The notes below the pieces were generated by a model. The model worked only from the letters and a program-made list of their open reading frames with translations. It did not search any database and had not been told where the DNA came from. A program made the position numbers and the translations under genes. A stretch of DNA of 64,000 nt from Prevotellaceae bacterium (GTDB taxonomy: Bacteria > Bacteroidota > Bacteroidia > Bacteroidales > Bacteroidaceae), in assembly GCA_003150315.1 (NCBI GenBank), contig QAML01000076.1, positions 62,001 through 126,000 of the forward strand. The letters are read 5' to 3'. Shown one piece after another: positions 25,281 through 35,010 of the stretch (the first letter of the stretch is position 1; each line of letters starts with the position of its first letter).

Positions 25281-27923
25281 TTATCCGAGATTCTTTAATG
25301 TTTCCTTTATTGTGGCAATCTTGCTCTGTGTGTCGCAGAGTTTCTTGCGTTCCATTTCCACAACCTTTTCAGGTGCATGGGCTGTGAATTTTTCGTTCGA
25401 AAGTTTCTTCTCTATCGAAGCAAGGAACTTTTCAAGGTGTTCGAGTTCTGCATTTGCTTTGGCTTTTTCGGCATCCTTGTCAATTAGATTGCCAAGAGGA
25501 ACGGCATATTCGGTTGTGCCTACCATAAATGAAGCTGACAATCCGTCTTTTTCGCTTATGGTTTGTATTTCGTTCACTTTTGCCATTTTCTTTACCGTTG
25601 AAGCAAATTTTTCGTTTACATTCGAGTTCACCACATTGAGTTGCAGTTCTTCGCGCGGGGCAATATTTTTTTCGGCTCTCACTGCGCGTATCCCCACAAC
25701 TATTTGTTTCACGGTTTCTATCTCTGCAAGCAGTTTTTCATCCTCGTTCGTGAATTTTTCGTTGCCGTTTGTGCTGTACATAATGCTTTCGCCGTCTTTG
25801 CGTTCGCGGATGTGCTGCCAGATTTCCTCGGTTATAAATGGCATGAACGGGTGAAGCATCTGCATTAACTTTTCGAATATGCCCAAGGTGGCTTCCATTG
25901 TTTTGCCGTCTATGGGTTCGCCGTATGCAGGCTTGATCATTTCGAGATACCAACTTGAAAATTCGTCCCAGAACAAGTGATAAACCTCCATGAGTGCTTC
26001 GCTGATTCTGTATTTCGAGAACAGATCATTAAGTGTTGCCTCGCTTTTGCGCAATTGTGCGGCAAACCATTCGGTAGCCGTTTTTGCGGTATCGGGTTGT
26101 GCTATGTTGTTGTCCACATTCCAACCTTCCACAAGACGGAAAGCGTTCCATATCTTATTGCAGAAGTTTCGTCCCTGTTCACAAAGGCTCTCGTCGAAAA
26201 GAATGTCGTTTCCTGCGGGAGCGGAAAGCATCATTCCCATTCTAACTCCGTCAGCTCCGTATTCTTCTATGAGTTTCAACGGATCGGGTGAGTTACCGAG
26301 CGACTTAGACATCTTTCTTCCGAGTTTATCACGCACAATGCCGGTGAAATATACGTTTCGGAAAGGCATCTTGCCCGTATATTCATATCCCGCCATTATC
26401 ATTCGCGCCACCCAGAAAAAGATAATATCCGGACCGGTTACGAGATCGTTGGTGGGGTAGTAGTAATCGAATTCCTTGTTTCCCTCCGGCTGCATAATAC
26501 CATTGAAAAGCGAAATGGGCCAAAGCCATGAAGAGAACCATGTATCAAGAGCTTCTTCGTCCTGACGCAAATCCTTTGCTTCGAGAGCCGCATTGCCACT
26601 TTTTTCGCGCGCAAGTTTCACGGCTTCTTCTATTGTCTCAGCCACAACAAAGCCTCCCTGCGGAAGATAATATGCGGGAATTCTGTGTCCCCACCACAAC
26701 TGGCGGCTTATACACCAGTCTTTTATGTTTTCAAGCCAATGGCGATATGTGTTCTTGTATTTTGCGGGATAGAACTTGATTTCGTCGTTCATTACGGGCG
26801 GAAGTGCCATATCGGCAAAGTGTTTCATCTTCAAGAACCACTGCATTGACAATTTTGGCTCTATTGCCACGTTTGTGCGTTCGGAGAATCCCACTTTGTT
26901 TGTATAGTCTTCGACCTTTTCCATGAGTCCTGCTTTTTCCAGGTCTTCGGCTATTTGTTTTCTTACCTCGAAACGGTCCATCCCAACATACATTCCCGCA
27001 GCTTCTGAAATGGTTCCGTTGTCATTGAATATGTCAATGCTTTCAAGATTATGCTTCTCGCCAAGCATATAGTCGTTGGGGTCATGACAAGGGGTAACTT
27101 TAAGACAACCTGTTCCGAATTCCGTGTCCACATATTCGTCTTCAATCACTGGAATTTCCCTATTAACGAGCGGCACTATGACATGTTTGCCTTTCAACCA
27201 GGTGTTTTTCTCGTCGTTCGGGTTTATACACATGGCTGTATCACCCATTATTGTTTCGGGACGGGTTGTGGCTACAACAGCATACTTTTTCTCGCCCTTT
27301 TTCGGGTCAACAACATAATAGCGAAGGTAGTAGAGTTTGCTGTGTTCCTCCTTGTATATCACTTCTTCGTCGCTGAGCGCGGTTTGTGCCTTCGGATCCC
27401 AATTCACCATTCTCACTCCGCGATAGATGAGCCCTTTGTTGTAGAGGTCAACAAACACGCGGATAACGCTCTTTGAGCGTGTTTTGTCCATGGTGAATGC
27501 CGTGCGATCCCAATCGCACGATGCGCCGAGTTTGCGGAGCTGTTTCAGAATAATGCCGCCGTGTTCGTCTGTCCACTCCCATGCGTGCTTCAAAAACTCC
27601 TCGCGTGTGAGGTCGGTTTTTTTTATTCCTTTTTCAGCAAGACGTCCCACAACCTTTGCTTCGGTTGCTATCGAGGCGTGGTCAGTTCCCGGAACCCAGC
27701 AAGCGTTTTTTCCTTCCATTCTTGCACGGCGAACGAGAATATCCTGTATGGTTTCGTTAAGCATGTGTCCCATGTGGAGCACACCGGTTACGTTTGGTGG
27801 AGGAATGACAATAGTGTAGGGTTCGCGACCGTCGGGTTTTGAACTGAACAATTTGTGATCAATCCAATACTGATACCATTTTGCCTCAATGTCTTTTGGG
27901 CTGTACTTGCTTGCAAGTTCCAT
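25281..27923 (-). CDS. valS: Valine--tRNA ligase
   Basis: 880-residue class Ia synthetase that charges tRNA-Val. HIGH-type motif [20 protein letters not shown] (residues about 42-61), editing-domain blocks such as [24 protein letters not shown] motif [18 protein letters not shown] near 530, anticodon-binding domain, and a C-terminal coiled coil ([20 protein letters not shown]). Length is normal for ValS. It heads a four-gene operon with DUF4105, the phosphodiesterase and secA. A full promoter lies 86 nt upstream. No T-box or other leader is seen. Confidence 0.98.
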   Translation of the reverse strand: MELASKYSPKDIEAKWYQYWIDHKLFSSKPDGREPYTIVIPPPNVTGVLHMGHMLNETIQDILVRRARMEGKNACWVPGTDHASIATEAKVVGRLAEKGIKKTDLTREEFLKHAWEWTDEHGGIILKQLRKLGASCDWDRTAFTMDKTRSKSVIRVFVDLYNKGLIYRGVRMVNWDPKAQTALSDEEVIYKEEHSKLYYLRYYVVDPKKGEKKYAVVATTRPETIMGDTAMCINPNDEKNTWLKGKHVIVPLVNREIPVIEDEYVDTEFGTGCLKVTPCHDPNDYMLGEKHNLESIDIFNDNGTISEAAGMYVGMDRFEVRKQIAEDLEKAGLMEKVEDYTNKVGFSERTNVAIEPKLSMQWFLKMKHFADMALPPVMNDEIKFYPAKYKNTYRHWLENIKDWCISRQLWWGHRIPAYYLPQGGFVVAETIEEAVKLAREKSGNAALEAKDLRQDEEALDTWFSSWLWPISLFNGIMQPEGNKEFDYYYPTNDLVTGPDIIFFWVARMIMAGYEYTGKMPFRNVYFTGIVRDKLGRKMSKSLGNSPDPLKLIEEYGADGVRMGMMLSAPAGNDILFDESLCEQGRNFCNKIWNAFRLVEGWNVDNNIAQPDTAKTATEWFAAQLRKSEATLNDLFSKYRISEALMEVYHLFWDEFSSWYLEMIKPAYGEPIDGKTMEATLGIFEKLMQMLHPFMPFITEEIWQHIRERKDGESIMYSTNGNEKFTNEDEKLLAEIETVKQIVVGIRAVRAEKNIAPREELQLNVVNSNVNEKFASTVKKMAKVNEIQTISEKDGLSASFMVGTTEYAVPLGNLIDKDAEKAKANAELEHLEKFLASIEKKLSNEKFTAHAPEKVVEMERKKLCDTQSKIATIKETLKNLG

Positions 27924-28008
27924 GTTATATGTAAGTCTTTATGTTTTCTAAAATTGATGTTGTGCCGGCGTTGCCCGGTAAAGGCATTGCAATACGCCTA
28001 AATTGTTG

Positions 28009-28039
28009 CAAAATTACGAATTTCTGCGGTTACCGCAAA
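28009..28039 (-). promoter_or_regulatory. Promoter of the valS operon
   Basis: Minus strand TTTG (28036-28039), 19 nt, TAATTTTG (28009-28016). A 21-nt-unit array begins only 16 nt upstream of the TTTG box. Confidence 0.8.
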
Positions 28040-28055
28040 AACATAAAGGATATGG

Positions 28056-28144
28056 AAAAAAACATAAGGCATATATTTTAAAATATGTGCCTTGTATTTT
28101 AAAATAAGTGCCTTGTATTTTGAAACAAATGCCTTATGTTTTTT
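28056..28144. repeat. 21-nt unit array, copy 4 (1 forward, 3 reverse)
   Basis: Units ACATAAGGCATATATTTT, then reverse ATGTGCCTTGTATTTT, AAGTGCCTTGTATTTT and AAATGCCTTATGTTTT. Outer ends ACATAAGGC/GCCTTATGT are also complementary. The flank TATAAACAATAACTTG follows at about 28145-28185. It lies between divergent valS and acetyltransferase genes. Confidence 0.88.
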
Positions 28145-28295
28145 CGCATTTATAATGGTCTTATAAACAATAACTTGTAAAGAGGTGCGAAATGACCGTT
28201 TTTCGTGTGCCGATATGCGACTTCCGAGATGTGATTTCTCATGGCTTGCCGACATGTTAGCTTACGTTCTCAGAGGAATTGTGAGAATAAAGTGC

Positions 28296-28303
28296 TAACT
28301 TTG
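28296..28303 (+). promoter_or_regulatory. -7 box of the acetyltransferase gene
   Basis: TAACTTTG 30 nt before the ATG; no TTTG at 19 nt. Confidence 0.45.
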
Positions 28304-28333
28304 CACGAATTTTTAGCAATACACACATAGTTC

Positions 28334-29386
28334 ATGCTGCTCAAGAGATATAAAAATATAGAAGAGGAAGGTTTGCAACGTGCTTGGAAGAGTTTTGAAA
28401 ATTCAGGGGCAATGGTTTCTCCTTTTCTGTATTACGATTACATGAAATGGATTTTCAACGGCGGATTCTTAAACAATAGGGGATACAAACCTTTTGTGGA
28501 ATGCGTGGAAAACGAAGCAGGTGAAATATTGGCAATCTTTCCTATGAAGAAAAAGTTTTTGTTTGGCACGAAAATCAAGATGCTCGGCGACGTGCAGGGC
28601 TGCGGATGTGCAGGAGGCATTTTTTCGCCGAAACTTTCGGATAGTGAAAAGGAGAAGTGTATAAGATTGTTTTTCAAAACCCTGTTTGAAAGGGGAAATG
28701 TCCGTTTGTCGCGTATCAGGGAGGATTCTCTCGGCTACAGATACATGAAAAAGATTTTCGAACAAGTTCCGCGTTTGAAAAAACAGGCATGTGTGACAAT
28801 TGAATTCGGAGACGATTATGAAGCGTATTTGAAAAGTTTGTCATCGTCTGTGCGTTAAAATCTCCGCACAGCCGACAATCGTATGCGCAGGGACGGACAC
28901 GAGTGGAAACTTAGGGTGTTTTTGCCGGGCGAAAAGATTGACGATGAGAGTTTCAAACAGATAATGAAGCTTTATCTCGCGCGGCTTTTCGGACATTACA
29001 GACAAAATTTGGGCGCAAACCGGTTGAGACGCATTAAGAACTCGTATTTTTACAACCATATAAAACACGATACTTTGTCGTTGCGCAACAACACCAACGC
29101 ATGTCATTTCATTCTCTACATAGATGGGCAGCCGGCATGTTTCATGTCGGGCTTTGCAGACCATAAAGGTAAGAAAATTGTTGTTCCACGCCTTGCCATT
29201 GACGAAAGCCGCCGATTCTATTCGCCGGGATACGTGATGATAAGAGATGCCGTGCGTTATCTTATGGAAAATACTGATTTCAGAACGCTGGATTTAAGTC
29301 GCGGTTCGGAAAAATACAAACTCGATTTGGGCGGAAAGATATATGAAACGATCAGCATGGAGCTGAAAAAGCCGATGAAGATATGA
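28334..29386 (+). pseudogene. GNAT (BioF2/CelD-like) acetyltransferase split by an in-frame stop
   Basis: Two pieces lie in the same frame: residues 1-174 (to 28858) and a second part from TAA at 28856 onward, resuming with NLRTADNRMRRDGHEW and running to 29386. Joined, they make a 350-residue protein of the PF13480 acetyltransferase type; the C-terminal part has FMSGFADHKGKKIVVPRLA and LDLSRGSEKYKLDLGG. The stop falls in SSSVR-stop-NLRTA, where homologues usually have Gln before Asn; CAA to TAA is one base. A restart at ATG 28883 is possible but would lack the N-terminal half. Either a recent nonsense mutation or a sequencing error. Confidence 0.82.
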
Positions 29387-29434
29387 ACTCCGAATAATCA
29401 GGGACAGGAACAGGCTTGTTTACAATAAACCGAA

Positions 29435-29475
29435 AACAATAATCCCCGCTTTCCATAAGAGAGCGGGGATTGTAG
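29435..29475. terminator. Terminator between acetyltransferase remnant and GH36 gene
   Basis: Stem AATCCCCGCT (29441-29450) / AGCGGGGATT (29462-29471) in a convergent gap. The T-content after the stem is only moderate on either strand. Confidence 0.75.
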
Positions 29476-29505
29476 TATTTATGTGGCTTGCTGCCAATAA
29501 TAGAA

Positions 29506-31695
29506 TCAGTTTACGGCTTCGAGTTTGAAGACAACGCTCGAGAAATCTCCGTCAAGATTTACACGGATACCCGCTTTCTTGAGAGCACGACCGCTTATTA
29601 CTTTTCCACTGAGCCAGTGGGGACGGTTGGGATCGAGTGGTGTGATGTCGGTGAACTTATAGTTTTTGTTTTCGTCCACACCGTCAAGGCGAATCAACGG
29701 ATCGTTTTGAATTGTGCACACTTTATGGTCGCGATAAACGTAGAATACCGCTTTTGATTTGTCTTCCGAAGAATACATGAGTGAGGTTACGTAGTCGTTA
29801 TCATAGGGAGAATTCAAACGATAAAGGTCTCCCATCTGCACAACACGACGCACGTCCTTGTAAGCTGCTATTGCGCGTTTTGCAAATTCCTTTTCCTTAT
29901 CGTTCATGTTCTTCGGTTGCAATTCCATACCGAGTCTGCCCTGCATTGCAACGTCGAAACGGAATTTGAGAGGAGTTACGCGACCGGTTTGGTGGTTGGG
30001 AGTTGCGCTGACATGCGATCCCATACCGATTGCGGGGTAGAAGTGAGAAGTTCCCCACTGAATGAATAGACGCTGGAAGGCATCTGTGTCGTCCGAAGTC
30101 CAATATTCGTCAAAGAACGGGAGCAAACCGTAGTTTACACGTCCGCCACCGCCGGCACAAGCCTGCACCACAACGTTGGGATATTTGGCACGCAGACGTT
30201 TTAGTACGCTGCGAAGTCCGAGCTGATAGTCTATGAAAATCTGCGATTGGCGATCGGCTTTAAGATAATGCGATCCGTAATTCATGATGTTTGCGTTGGC
30301 ATCCCACTTGATGTATGCAATTTCTGGAGCCTGCGTCATTACGTTGTCGAAAACAGAGTAAACATAGTCCTGAACCTTAGGATTTGTGAGGTCGAGCACC
30401 ATCTGTGTGCCGCCGCGCCCTTGTGTGAGTGGACGGTTGGGACTGCTCAATGCCCAATCGGGATGTTTTTCGAAAAGTTCGCTCTTTGTGTTTATCATTT
30501 CGGGTTCAATCCAGATTCCGAACTTTATGTTATGTTTTTTAGCATCGTCTGTGAGGGCTTTGATGCCGTTTGGCAATTTCTTTTTGCACACCATCCAGTC
30601 GCCAAGACTTGTATGGTCGTTGTCGCGCGGGTATTTGTCGCCAAACCAACCGTCGTCCATAACGAAAAGTTCGCCTCCGAGCGATGCTATGTCGCCCATC
30701 ATTTGGTCCATGGTCTTTTCATCGATGTTGAAATATACACCTTCCCAGGAATTAAGGAGAATCATTCTTTCCTGGTCGCCGTGAGCGAGTGCGTATTTGC
30801 GTGCCCAGCGGTGGAAAGCCCTACTTACGCCGCCTTTTCCCTCTGTCGAGTAGGTCATGATGAATTCCGGTGTAGTGAATGTTTTACCTCCGTCAAGTAT
30901 ATAGCGTGATGTTTCTTCATTGATGCCTGCAAGTACTTCGAGTTGGCTTCCTCCGGCTGCTCTTGCCTTGATTTTGTAGTTGCCGCTCCAAGCCAATGCG
31001 CCGCCGAATACGGTTCCCGAATTTTCTGTTGCCTTGCCGCCCACGGAAATCATGACACTCGGGTTGTCGGCATGAGTGTTTTGAATGCCGTATTTGTTGG
31101 AAACCACAATCTGTCCGTCGGTGATTTGCTGTTCATTCATAAAACATTCGGCAGCCCAGCCTCCGTGGAAATGGGTTATGTAGTTGTCGCTACGTGCAAT
31201 GGGTATCTGCGCTGAAGCAAACATTTCGAGAGCCACGGATTTCTTTGCGGAGTTTACGATGTCGGTCCATGTCGAAATGATATCGGTTCCGTTAAAAGCT
31301 TTGAAGTATTGGCGCACGTAGAGAGGGTAAACCTTGTCTTTCATGTCTATTTCTATCGTTGTGCCGTCGGCATCTGAGGTTTTCTTGATGCCTTCCACTT
31401 TCAAATCGAGTGTGAGACTGCCGTCGGGCTGTGTGATTGCCAAGGCTCTTTCTTCGTTGGAATACACACCGAAAGCGTAGTATGATTCGCGATCAAAGGT
31501 CATGCGTGCGGCACGCATGTCGTTGGTTGAAGTGGATTCGTCTATTTTCGGTCCGTAATAGACTAAACGTGCCACTCCGTTGTCGTTGTTCACAATCAGT
31601 GTGGTGTTGGGCGTGGAAAGTCGGTATTCCTGTGCCGGGAGAACGCATAGCGGCAGTATTGCCACTGCTATTGCGCTCAGCAGTTTCTTAATCAT
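29506..31695 (-). CDS. Alpha-galactosidase, glycoside hydrolase family 36
   Basis: 729 residues with a signal peptide (MIKKLLSAIAVAILPLCVLP). The N-terminal beta-sandwich (to about 290) is followed by the barrel: MILLNSWEGVYFNIDEKTM, FVMDDGWFGDK, FGIWIEPEMINTKSELFEKH, nucleophile region AYIKWDANANIMN (Asp near 450), and acid/base region EYWTSDDTDAFQR (Asp near 520). It removes terminal alpha-galactose from oligosaccharides such as raffinose or melibiose, probably in the periplasm. It is downstream of a DUF1573 gene by 45 nt; no SusCD or other sugar genes are nearby. Confidence 0.94.
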   Translation of the reverse strand: MIKKLLSAIAVAILPLCVLPAQEYRLSTPNTTLIVNNDNGVARLVYYGPKIDESTSTNDMRAARMTFDRESYYAFGVYSNEERALAITQPDGSLTLDLKVEGIKKTSDADGTTIEIDMKDKVYPLYVRQYFKAFNGTDIISTWTDIVNSAKKSVALEMFASAQIPIARSDNYITHFHGGWAAECFMNEQQITDGQIVVSNKYGIQNTHADNPSVMISVGGKATENSGTVFGGALAWSGNYKIKARAAGGSQLEVLAGINEETSRYILDGGKTFTTPEFIMTYSTEGKGGVSRAFHRWARKYALAHGDQERMILLNSWEGVYFNIDEKTMDQMMGDIASLGGELFVMDDGWFGDKYPRDNDHTSLGDWMVCKKKLPNGIKALTDDAKKHNIKFGIWIEPEMINTKSELFEKHPDWALSSPNRPLTQGRGGTQMVLDLTNPKVQDYVYSVFDNVMTQAPEIAYIKWDANANIMNYGSHYLKADRQSQIFIDYQLGLRSVLKRLRAKYPNVVVQACAGGGGRVNYGLLPFFDEYWTSDDTDAFQRLFIQWGTSHFYPAIGMGSHVSATPNHQTGRVTPLKFRFDVAMQGRLGMELQPKNMNDKEKEFAKRAIAAYKDVRRVVQMGDLYRLNSPYDNDYVTSLMYSSEDKSKAVFYVYRDHKVCTIQNDPLIRLDGVDENKNYKFTDITPLDPNRPHWLSGKVISGRALKKAGIRVNLDGDFSSVVFKLEAVN

Positions 31696-31740
31696 TTCTT
31701 TATGGTTTAGATGTTTGTAAAAATTATTTTGGTAAAGATT

Positions 31741-32808
31741 TTATTGTTTCAGTTTCACGACCACAATTACCTTGGCTTGTTGCGGATCATTGGTAATCAT
31801 GAGCACTTTCAAACGGTTGCGCGAGTTCTGTTTGAGGAATTTGCGCAGAACAGTGATTTTTAGTTTCGTTTGTTTGCCCGGTGCTATTTTGCGGCTCACT
31901 CCTACGTTGAGCGCGGAGGCGAATACTTGTAGCGAACGTATTTGCAGTGTGCTTTTTCCGCTGTTTGTTATTGTCAGCGTGCCGCTCACTTTGTTTTTTT
32001 CGTTTATTCCTTCGAGCACGAGTGTATCGGAAGAGAGTGAAATGCAGGGTGCTTGCGAAAGTTGTGCTTCGCTAAGCTGCGCGGCTTCGGGAAGTATCAC
32101 CGCCGAAACGCCTATTTCGTTTTCTTCGTCCACTTTGTCTCCGGGGAAACGGCTAAGATATACCGATGTCTGCGTCAGCCCCATGTTGTTGAGCATACGG
32201 CTGTTGAGCGTAACCTGTATTTTTCCGCTGCGGTTTGGGAGCAGTGTTTCGGGTATGGCTTTAGCCGACAGATATTTTGGCAGGTGCATCAGCTCGGGCT
32301 TGTAAGTTTTTGTGCCTTCGTTGAAAATTTCTATTGTTTTAACTGGTGTGTCGCCAATATTTACGTCGTCGAACTCAATGTCTTCGGTATTGAGTTTTAT
32401 GTCTCCTATTTTACGTTTGTATTCTCCTATATAGTCGGGCAATTGAGCCACAACGTTGCCGTATATCGTGAGATAAGTGGGGCGTTTTGAGGCGTTTGTA
32501 TATACTGCCACCTGTTTCGTGAAATGACCGAGCATTTCGGCATTGTACGAAACGGATATTTCGGATGACGTGCCGGGAGCTATGTTTTTTTTGTCCCATT
32601 TTGCCACGGTGCATCCGCACGAGGCTTCAATGTTTTCTATTGCCAGGGGCTTGTCGCCCGAGTTTTTTATGGTGAAACGGGCTATGGCGGGATTGTTCCA
32701 AAGAATGGAACCCATGTCGTGCTTCGGGGCATCAAACACAACCGACGGCTGTGCAAAAGACAACGTCGGGGCAAGCCATGCGCACAACATGATAATTTTC
32801 TTTTTCAT
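31741..32808 (-). CDS. DUF1573 secreted protein
   Basis: 355 residues. Signal peptide (MKKKIIMLCAWLAPTLSFA), then a DUF1573 domain at about 20-115: FDAPKHDMGSILWNNPAIAR, FTIKNSGDKPLAIENIEASC, GCTVAKWDKKNIAPGTS. This is an ASPM/SPD-2/Hydin-like immunoglobulin fold found widely in Bacteroidota exported proteins; function unknown. Further Ig-like repeats follow, including a C-terminal one (VSGTLTITNSGKSTLQI). A -7 box TAACTTTG lies at 32830-32837 on the minus strand. Co-transcription with the GH36 gene is likely. Confidence 0.85.
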   Translation of the reverse strand: MKKKIIMLCAWLAPTLSFAQPSVVFDAPKHDMGSILWNNPAIARFTIKNSGDKPLAIENIEASCGCTVAKWDKKNIAPGTSSEISVSYNAEMLGHFTKQVAVYTNASKRPTYLTIYGNVVAQLPDYIGEYKRKIGDIKLNTEDIEFDDVNIGDTPVKTIEIFNEGTKTYKPELMHLPKYLSAKAIPETLLPNRSGKIQVTLNSRMLNNMGLTQTSVYLSRFPGDKVDEENEIGVSAVILPEAAQLSEAQLSQAPCISLSSDTLVLEGINEKNKVSGTLTITNSGKSTLQIRSLQVFASALNVGVSRKIAPGKQTKLKITVLRKFLKQNSRNRLKVLMITNDPQQAKVIVVVKLKQ

Positions 32809-33023
32809 CGGAATTTCTGCAATTTCCTACAAAGTTACTTTTTTCTGCGCATTTACGGGTAGGATGAGCATGAAAATATAATCTAAATACGTTGCTGTGG
32901 TTAACTTTGGGCAAAATATAAGTGTGAGTTAGCTTGTGGTCAGGAATTGCCGATTTTTTGCAGGTTGGAACTTTGCAAAATTTAGTTTGAAACGGGACAT
33001 TTGGGATGCCAAAACAGTTGCCC

Positions 33024-33112
33024 GAAAAAACACATGGCTTGTTGTGAAAAATACAAGCCATATATTTTAAAATACAAGGCACTTATTTCAAAATATATGC
33101 CTTATATTTTTA
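33024..33112. repeat. 21-nt unit array, copy 5 (3 forward, 1 reverse)
   Basis: A degenerate first unit ACACATGGCTTGTTG, then ACAAGCCATATATTTT, ACAAGGCACTTATTTC, and reverse ATATGCCTTATATTTT. A diverged flank CTGAAATTTAACGGCTTG follows at about 33113-33155. It is in a divergent promoter gap. Confidence 0.86.
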
Positions 33113-33224
33113 GCGTTTTCAAATGCCTGAAATTTAACGGCTTGTAAAAGCCGAAAATTCGAGTGTGAAAATGATGCTAAAAACGGGCGTTGAAACAAAT
33201 TTCTGGGGAGGTATGGCGCGCGTG

Positions 33225-33254
33225 TTGAGAAGCGCGGATTTTTTGTTATCTTCG
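33225..33254 (+). promoter_or_regulatory. Promoter of xthA
   Basis: TTG at 33225-33227, 19 nt, TATCTTCG at 33247-33254, 28 nt before the ATG. Confidence 0.65.
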
Positions 33255-33282
33255 CGTTATTCTTTTATAAAACGTAGAAAAT

Positions 33283-34041
33283 ATGAAATTCGTTTCGTGG
33301 AATGTCAACGGGCTTCGTGCTTGCGCAGGAAAAGGATTTGCCGATGCGTTCAATAGCCTTGATGCCGATTTTTTCTGTCTTCAGGAAACAAAGATGCAGC
33401 CGGGACAGTTGGACATGGAGTTTGAGGGTTATAAATCGTATTGGAATTCGGCGGAAAAGAAAGGCTATTCCGGCACGGCGGTATATGCACGTCGCGAACC
33501 GCTGGACGTTTCGTTCGGAATGGGCATTGATGATTTTGACCATGAGGGAAGGGTCATAACTTTTGAAGATAAGGATTTTTTTCTCGTGGATGTTTATACG
33601 CCCAATTCCCAGGACGGGCTGCGCAGGCTCGATTACCGCATGGAATGGGACGATGCTTTTCGTGAATATCTGCTGAAACTTGGCGAGAAGAAGGCGGTAG
33701 TGGTTTGCGGCGACATGAATGTGGCTCACGAGGAGATAGACATAAAAAATCCGAAGACCAACCGCCGCAATGCAGGTTTCACGGATGAAGAAAGAGAAAA
33801 GTTTTCAAAGTTGCTCGAAAGCGGTTTTGTGGACACGTTTCGCCATTTGAATCCCGAACTTGCGGGAGTTTATTCGTGGTGGAGCTATCGTTTTCATGCC
33901 CGTGAAAAGAATGCCGGCTGGAGAATAGATTATTTTCTTATATCCGAGGCATTGCTCGGCAAACTGCAAGATGCAAAAATCCACGGAAGCATAATGGGTT
34001 CGGACCATTGCCCCGTGGAATTGGATTTGGAATTGTCTTAG
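33283..34041 (+). CDS. xthA: Exodeoxyribonuclease III / AP endonuclease
   Basis: 252 residues of the ExoIII/APE1 family that cuts at abasic sites in base-excision repair. Motifs in order: MKFVSWNVNGLRACAGKGF at the start, FFCLQETKMQPGQLDM with the metal Glu, GYSGTAVYARREP, VCGDMNVAHEEIDIKNPKTN, NRRNAGFTDEER, WSYRFHAREKNAGWRIDYFL and GSDHCPVELDL with the catalytic His. Length is normal. The gene converges on a lipoprotein gene only 12 nt away, with no terminator in between. Confidence 0.97.
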   Translation: MKFVSWNVNGLRACAGKGFADAFNSLDADFFCLQETKMQPGQLDMEFEGYKSYWNSAEKKGYSGTAVYARREPLDVSFGMGIDDFDHEGRVITFEDKDFFLVDVYTPNSQDGLRRLDYRMEWDDAFREYLLKLGEKKAVVVCGDMNVAHEEIDIKNPKTNRRNAGFTDEEREKFSKLLESGFVDTFRHLNPELAGVYSWWSYRFHAREKNAGWRIDYFLISEALLGKLQDAKIHGSIMGSDHCPVELDLELS

Positions 34042-34053
34042 GATTGCGCTTTA

Positions 34054-34920
34054 TCAGAAAGCCGGTTGCGGCATGGCGGAAGTCCCGCCGTTGATGTCGT
34101 ATATGTCAACTTTCCAACCTTTGTCTTCAAAACGTGTGAAGTCGGCATTGCCGTAAGTGCGTTCGCCGTCTTTGTGGTTCGTGAGAATTTTTCCGAAAGG
34201 TGTTATTCCCGTGAATTTGCAAACAAAGTTGCATTTGCCGATGCCGCTTTTACTGTAATTGTCGGGGCAGAACACATTCAGCACTTTCTCTACCTTATAA
34301 AAACCGGTGAGAACGTTTACGGTGATGAACTTAACTTTTTTCAAGGCAGCGTAATACGGGTTCGCCTTGTCGGCATTGTTTGGTTGCGTGGAGCTTTCGG
34401 CGAGAATCATTGTGGCTCCAACACTGTCGGCTGCGGTATCGCCGGTATAAGCTTCCGTCTGTGTGGAGTCCGCGCTCATGTTATGGTAATCGGTTTCGGG
34501 GATGTTGTCTTCGCCCAAAGGTTTTACGGGCGGATTAGCCACGACATATTTTCTGCCTTCTTCGGTAAGCGACACATTGGCAAAGTAATGCTTTACTTCT
34601 TTATAGAAAACTTTCGTACCTTCCCACCAAGTGTATTGTTCAAAACGGTGGCGTTCGTTCACTTCGCTGATTTGGCATGAAACAACGCCTTCTTTGGCTA
34701 AGGCTTCCAGCTTTTGTTTCGCGACGGAATCGACTTCGTAATATCCCAAACCTATCTGTACCACCTGACTACTGTCGCGAAAAGCCGTTTCTCTCTCAAT
34801 GGCTTTCTTGGCACTGTGAGCGGTCAGAGTATATTTGTCGCACGAAGTAAAGAATGCCGCAAACAAAACTGTGCAAGCCGCAAAAAATATATTTTTGAAC
34901 AAATGGATTTTGCGTTTCAT
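34054..34920 (-). CDS. Predicted lipoprotein of unknown function
   Basis: 288 residues from ATG 34920, preferred because it gives a compact lipoprotein signal with lipobox FFTSC (Cys near 26); an upstream in-frame ATG adds eight residues. Residues of about 30-150 carry a region with YYEVDSVAKQKLEALAKEG and FANVSLTEEGRKYVV, and a second beta-rich part near the C-terminus (GKCNFVCKFTGITPFGKIL, GNADFTRFEDKGWKVD). I do not recognise a family with confidence. It is 30 nt past the terminator of the DUF349 gene. Confidence 0.75.
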   Translation of the reverse strand: MKRKIHLFKNIFFAACTVLFAAFFTSCDKYTLTAHSAKKAIERETAFRDSSQVVQIGLGYYEVDSVAKQKLEALAKEGVVSCQISEVNERHRFEQYTWWEGTKVFYKEVKHYFANVSLTEEGRKYVVANPPVKPLGEDNIPETDYHNMSADSTQTEAYTGDTAADSVGATMILAESSTQPNNADKANPYYAALKKVKFITVNVLTGFYKVEKVLNVFCPDNYSKSGIGKCNFVCKFTGITPFGKILTNHKDGERTYGNADFTRFEDKGWKVDIYDINGGTSAMPQPAF

Positions 34921-34950
34921 AATGATTAAGTAATAATGCTTCAAAATTAA

Positions 34951-34994
34951 ACGAAGCTATCGGAAACACAAGTTGCATTTCCCGATAGCTTCGT
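34951..34994 (-). terminator. Terminator of the DUF349 gene
   Basis: Stem ACGAAGCTATCGG (34951-34963) / CCGATAGCTTCGT (34982-34994), 16 nt after the DUF349 stop. Its far side is AT-rich. Confidence 0.82.
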
Positions 34995-35010
34995 CATATT
35001 AATATAGTTC

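Noticed and set aside
28056..28144. CRISPR array
   Set aside because: The 21-nt units are contiguous, without unique spacers, and change orientation inside the array. No cas genes are near any copy.
28856..28858. Two separate genes either side of the stop
   Set aside because: Both parts are in one frame, 24 nt apart, and together make one normal-length family member; the second has no good start site.
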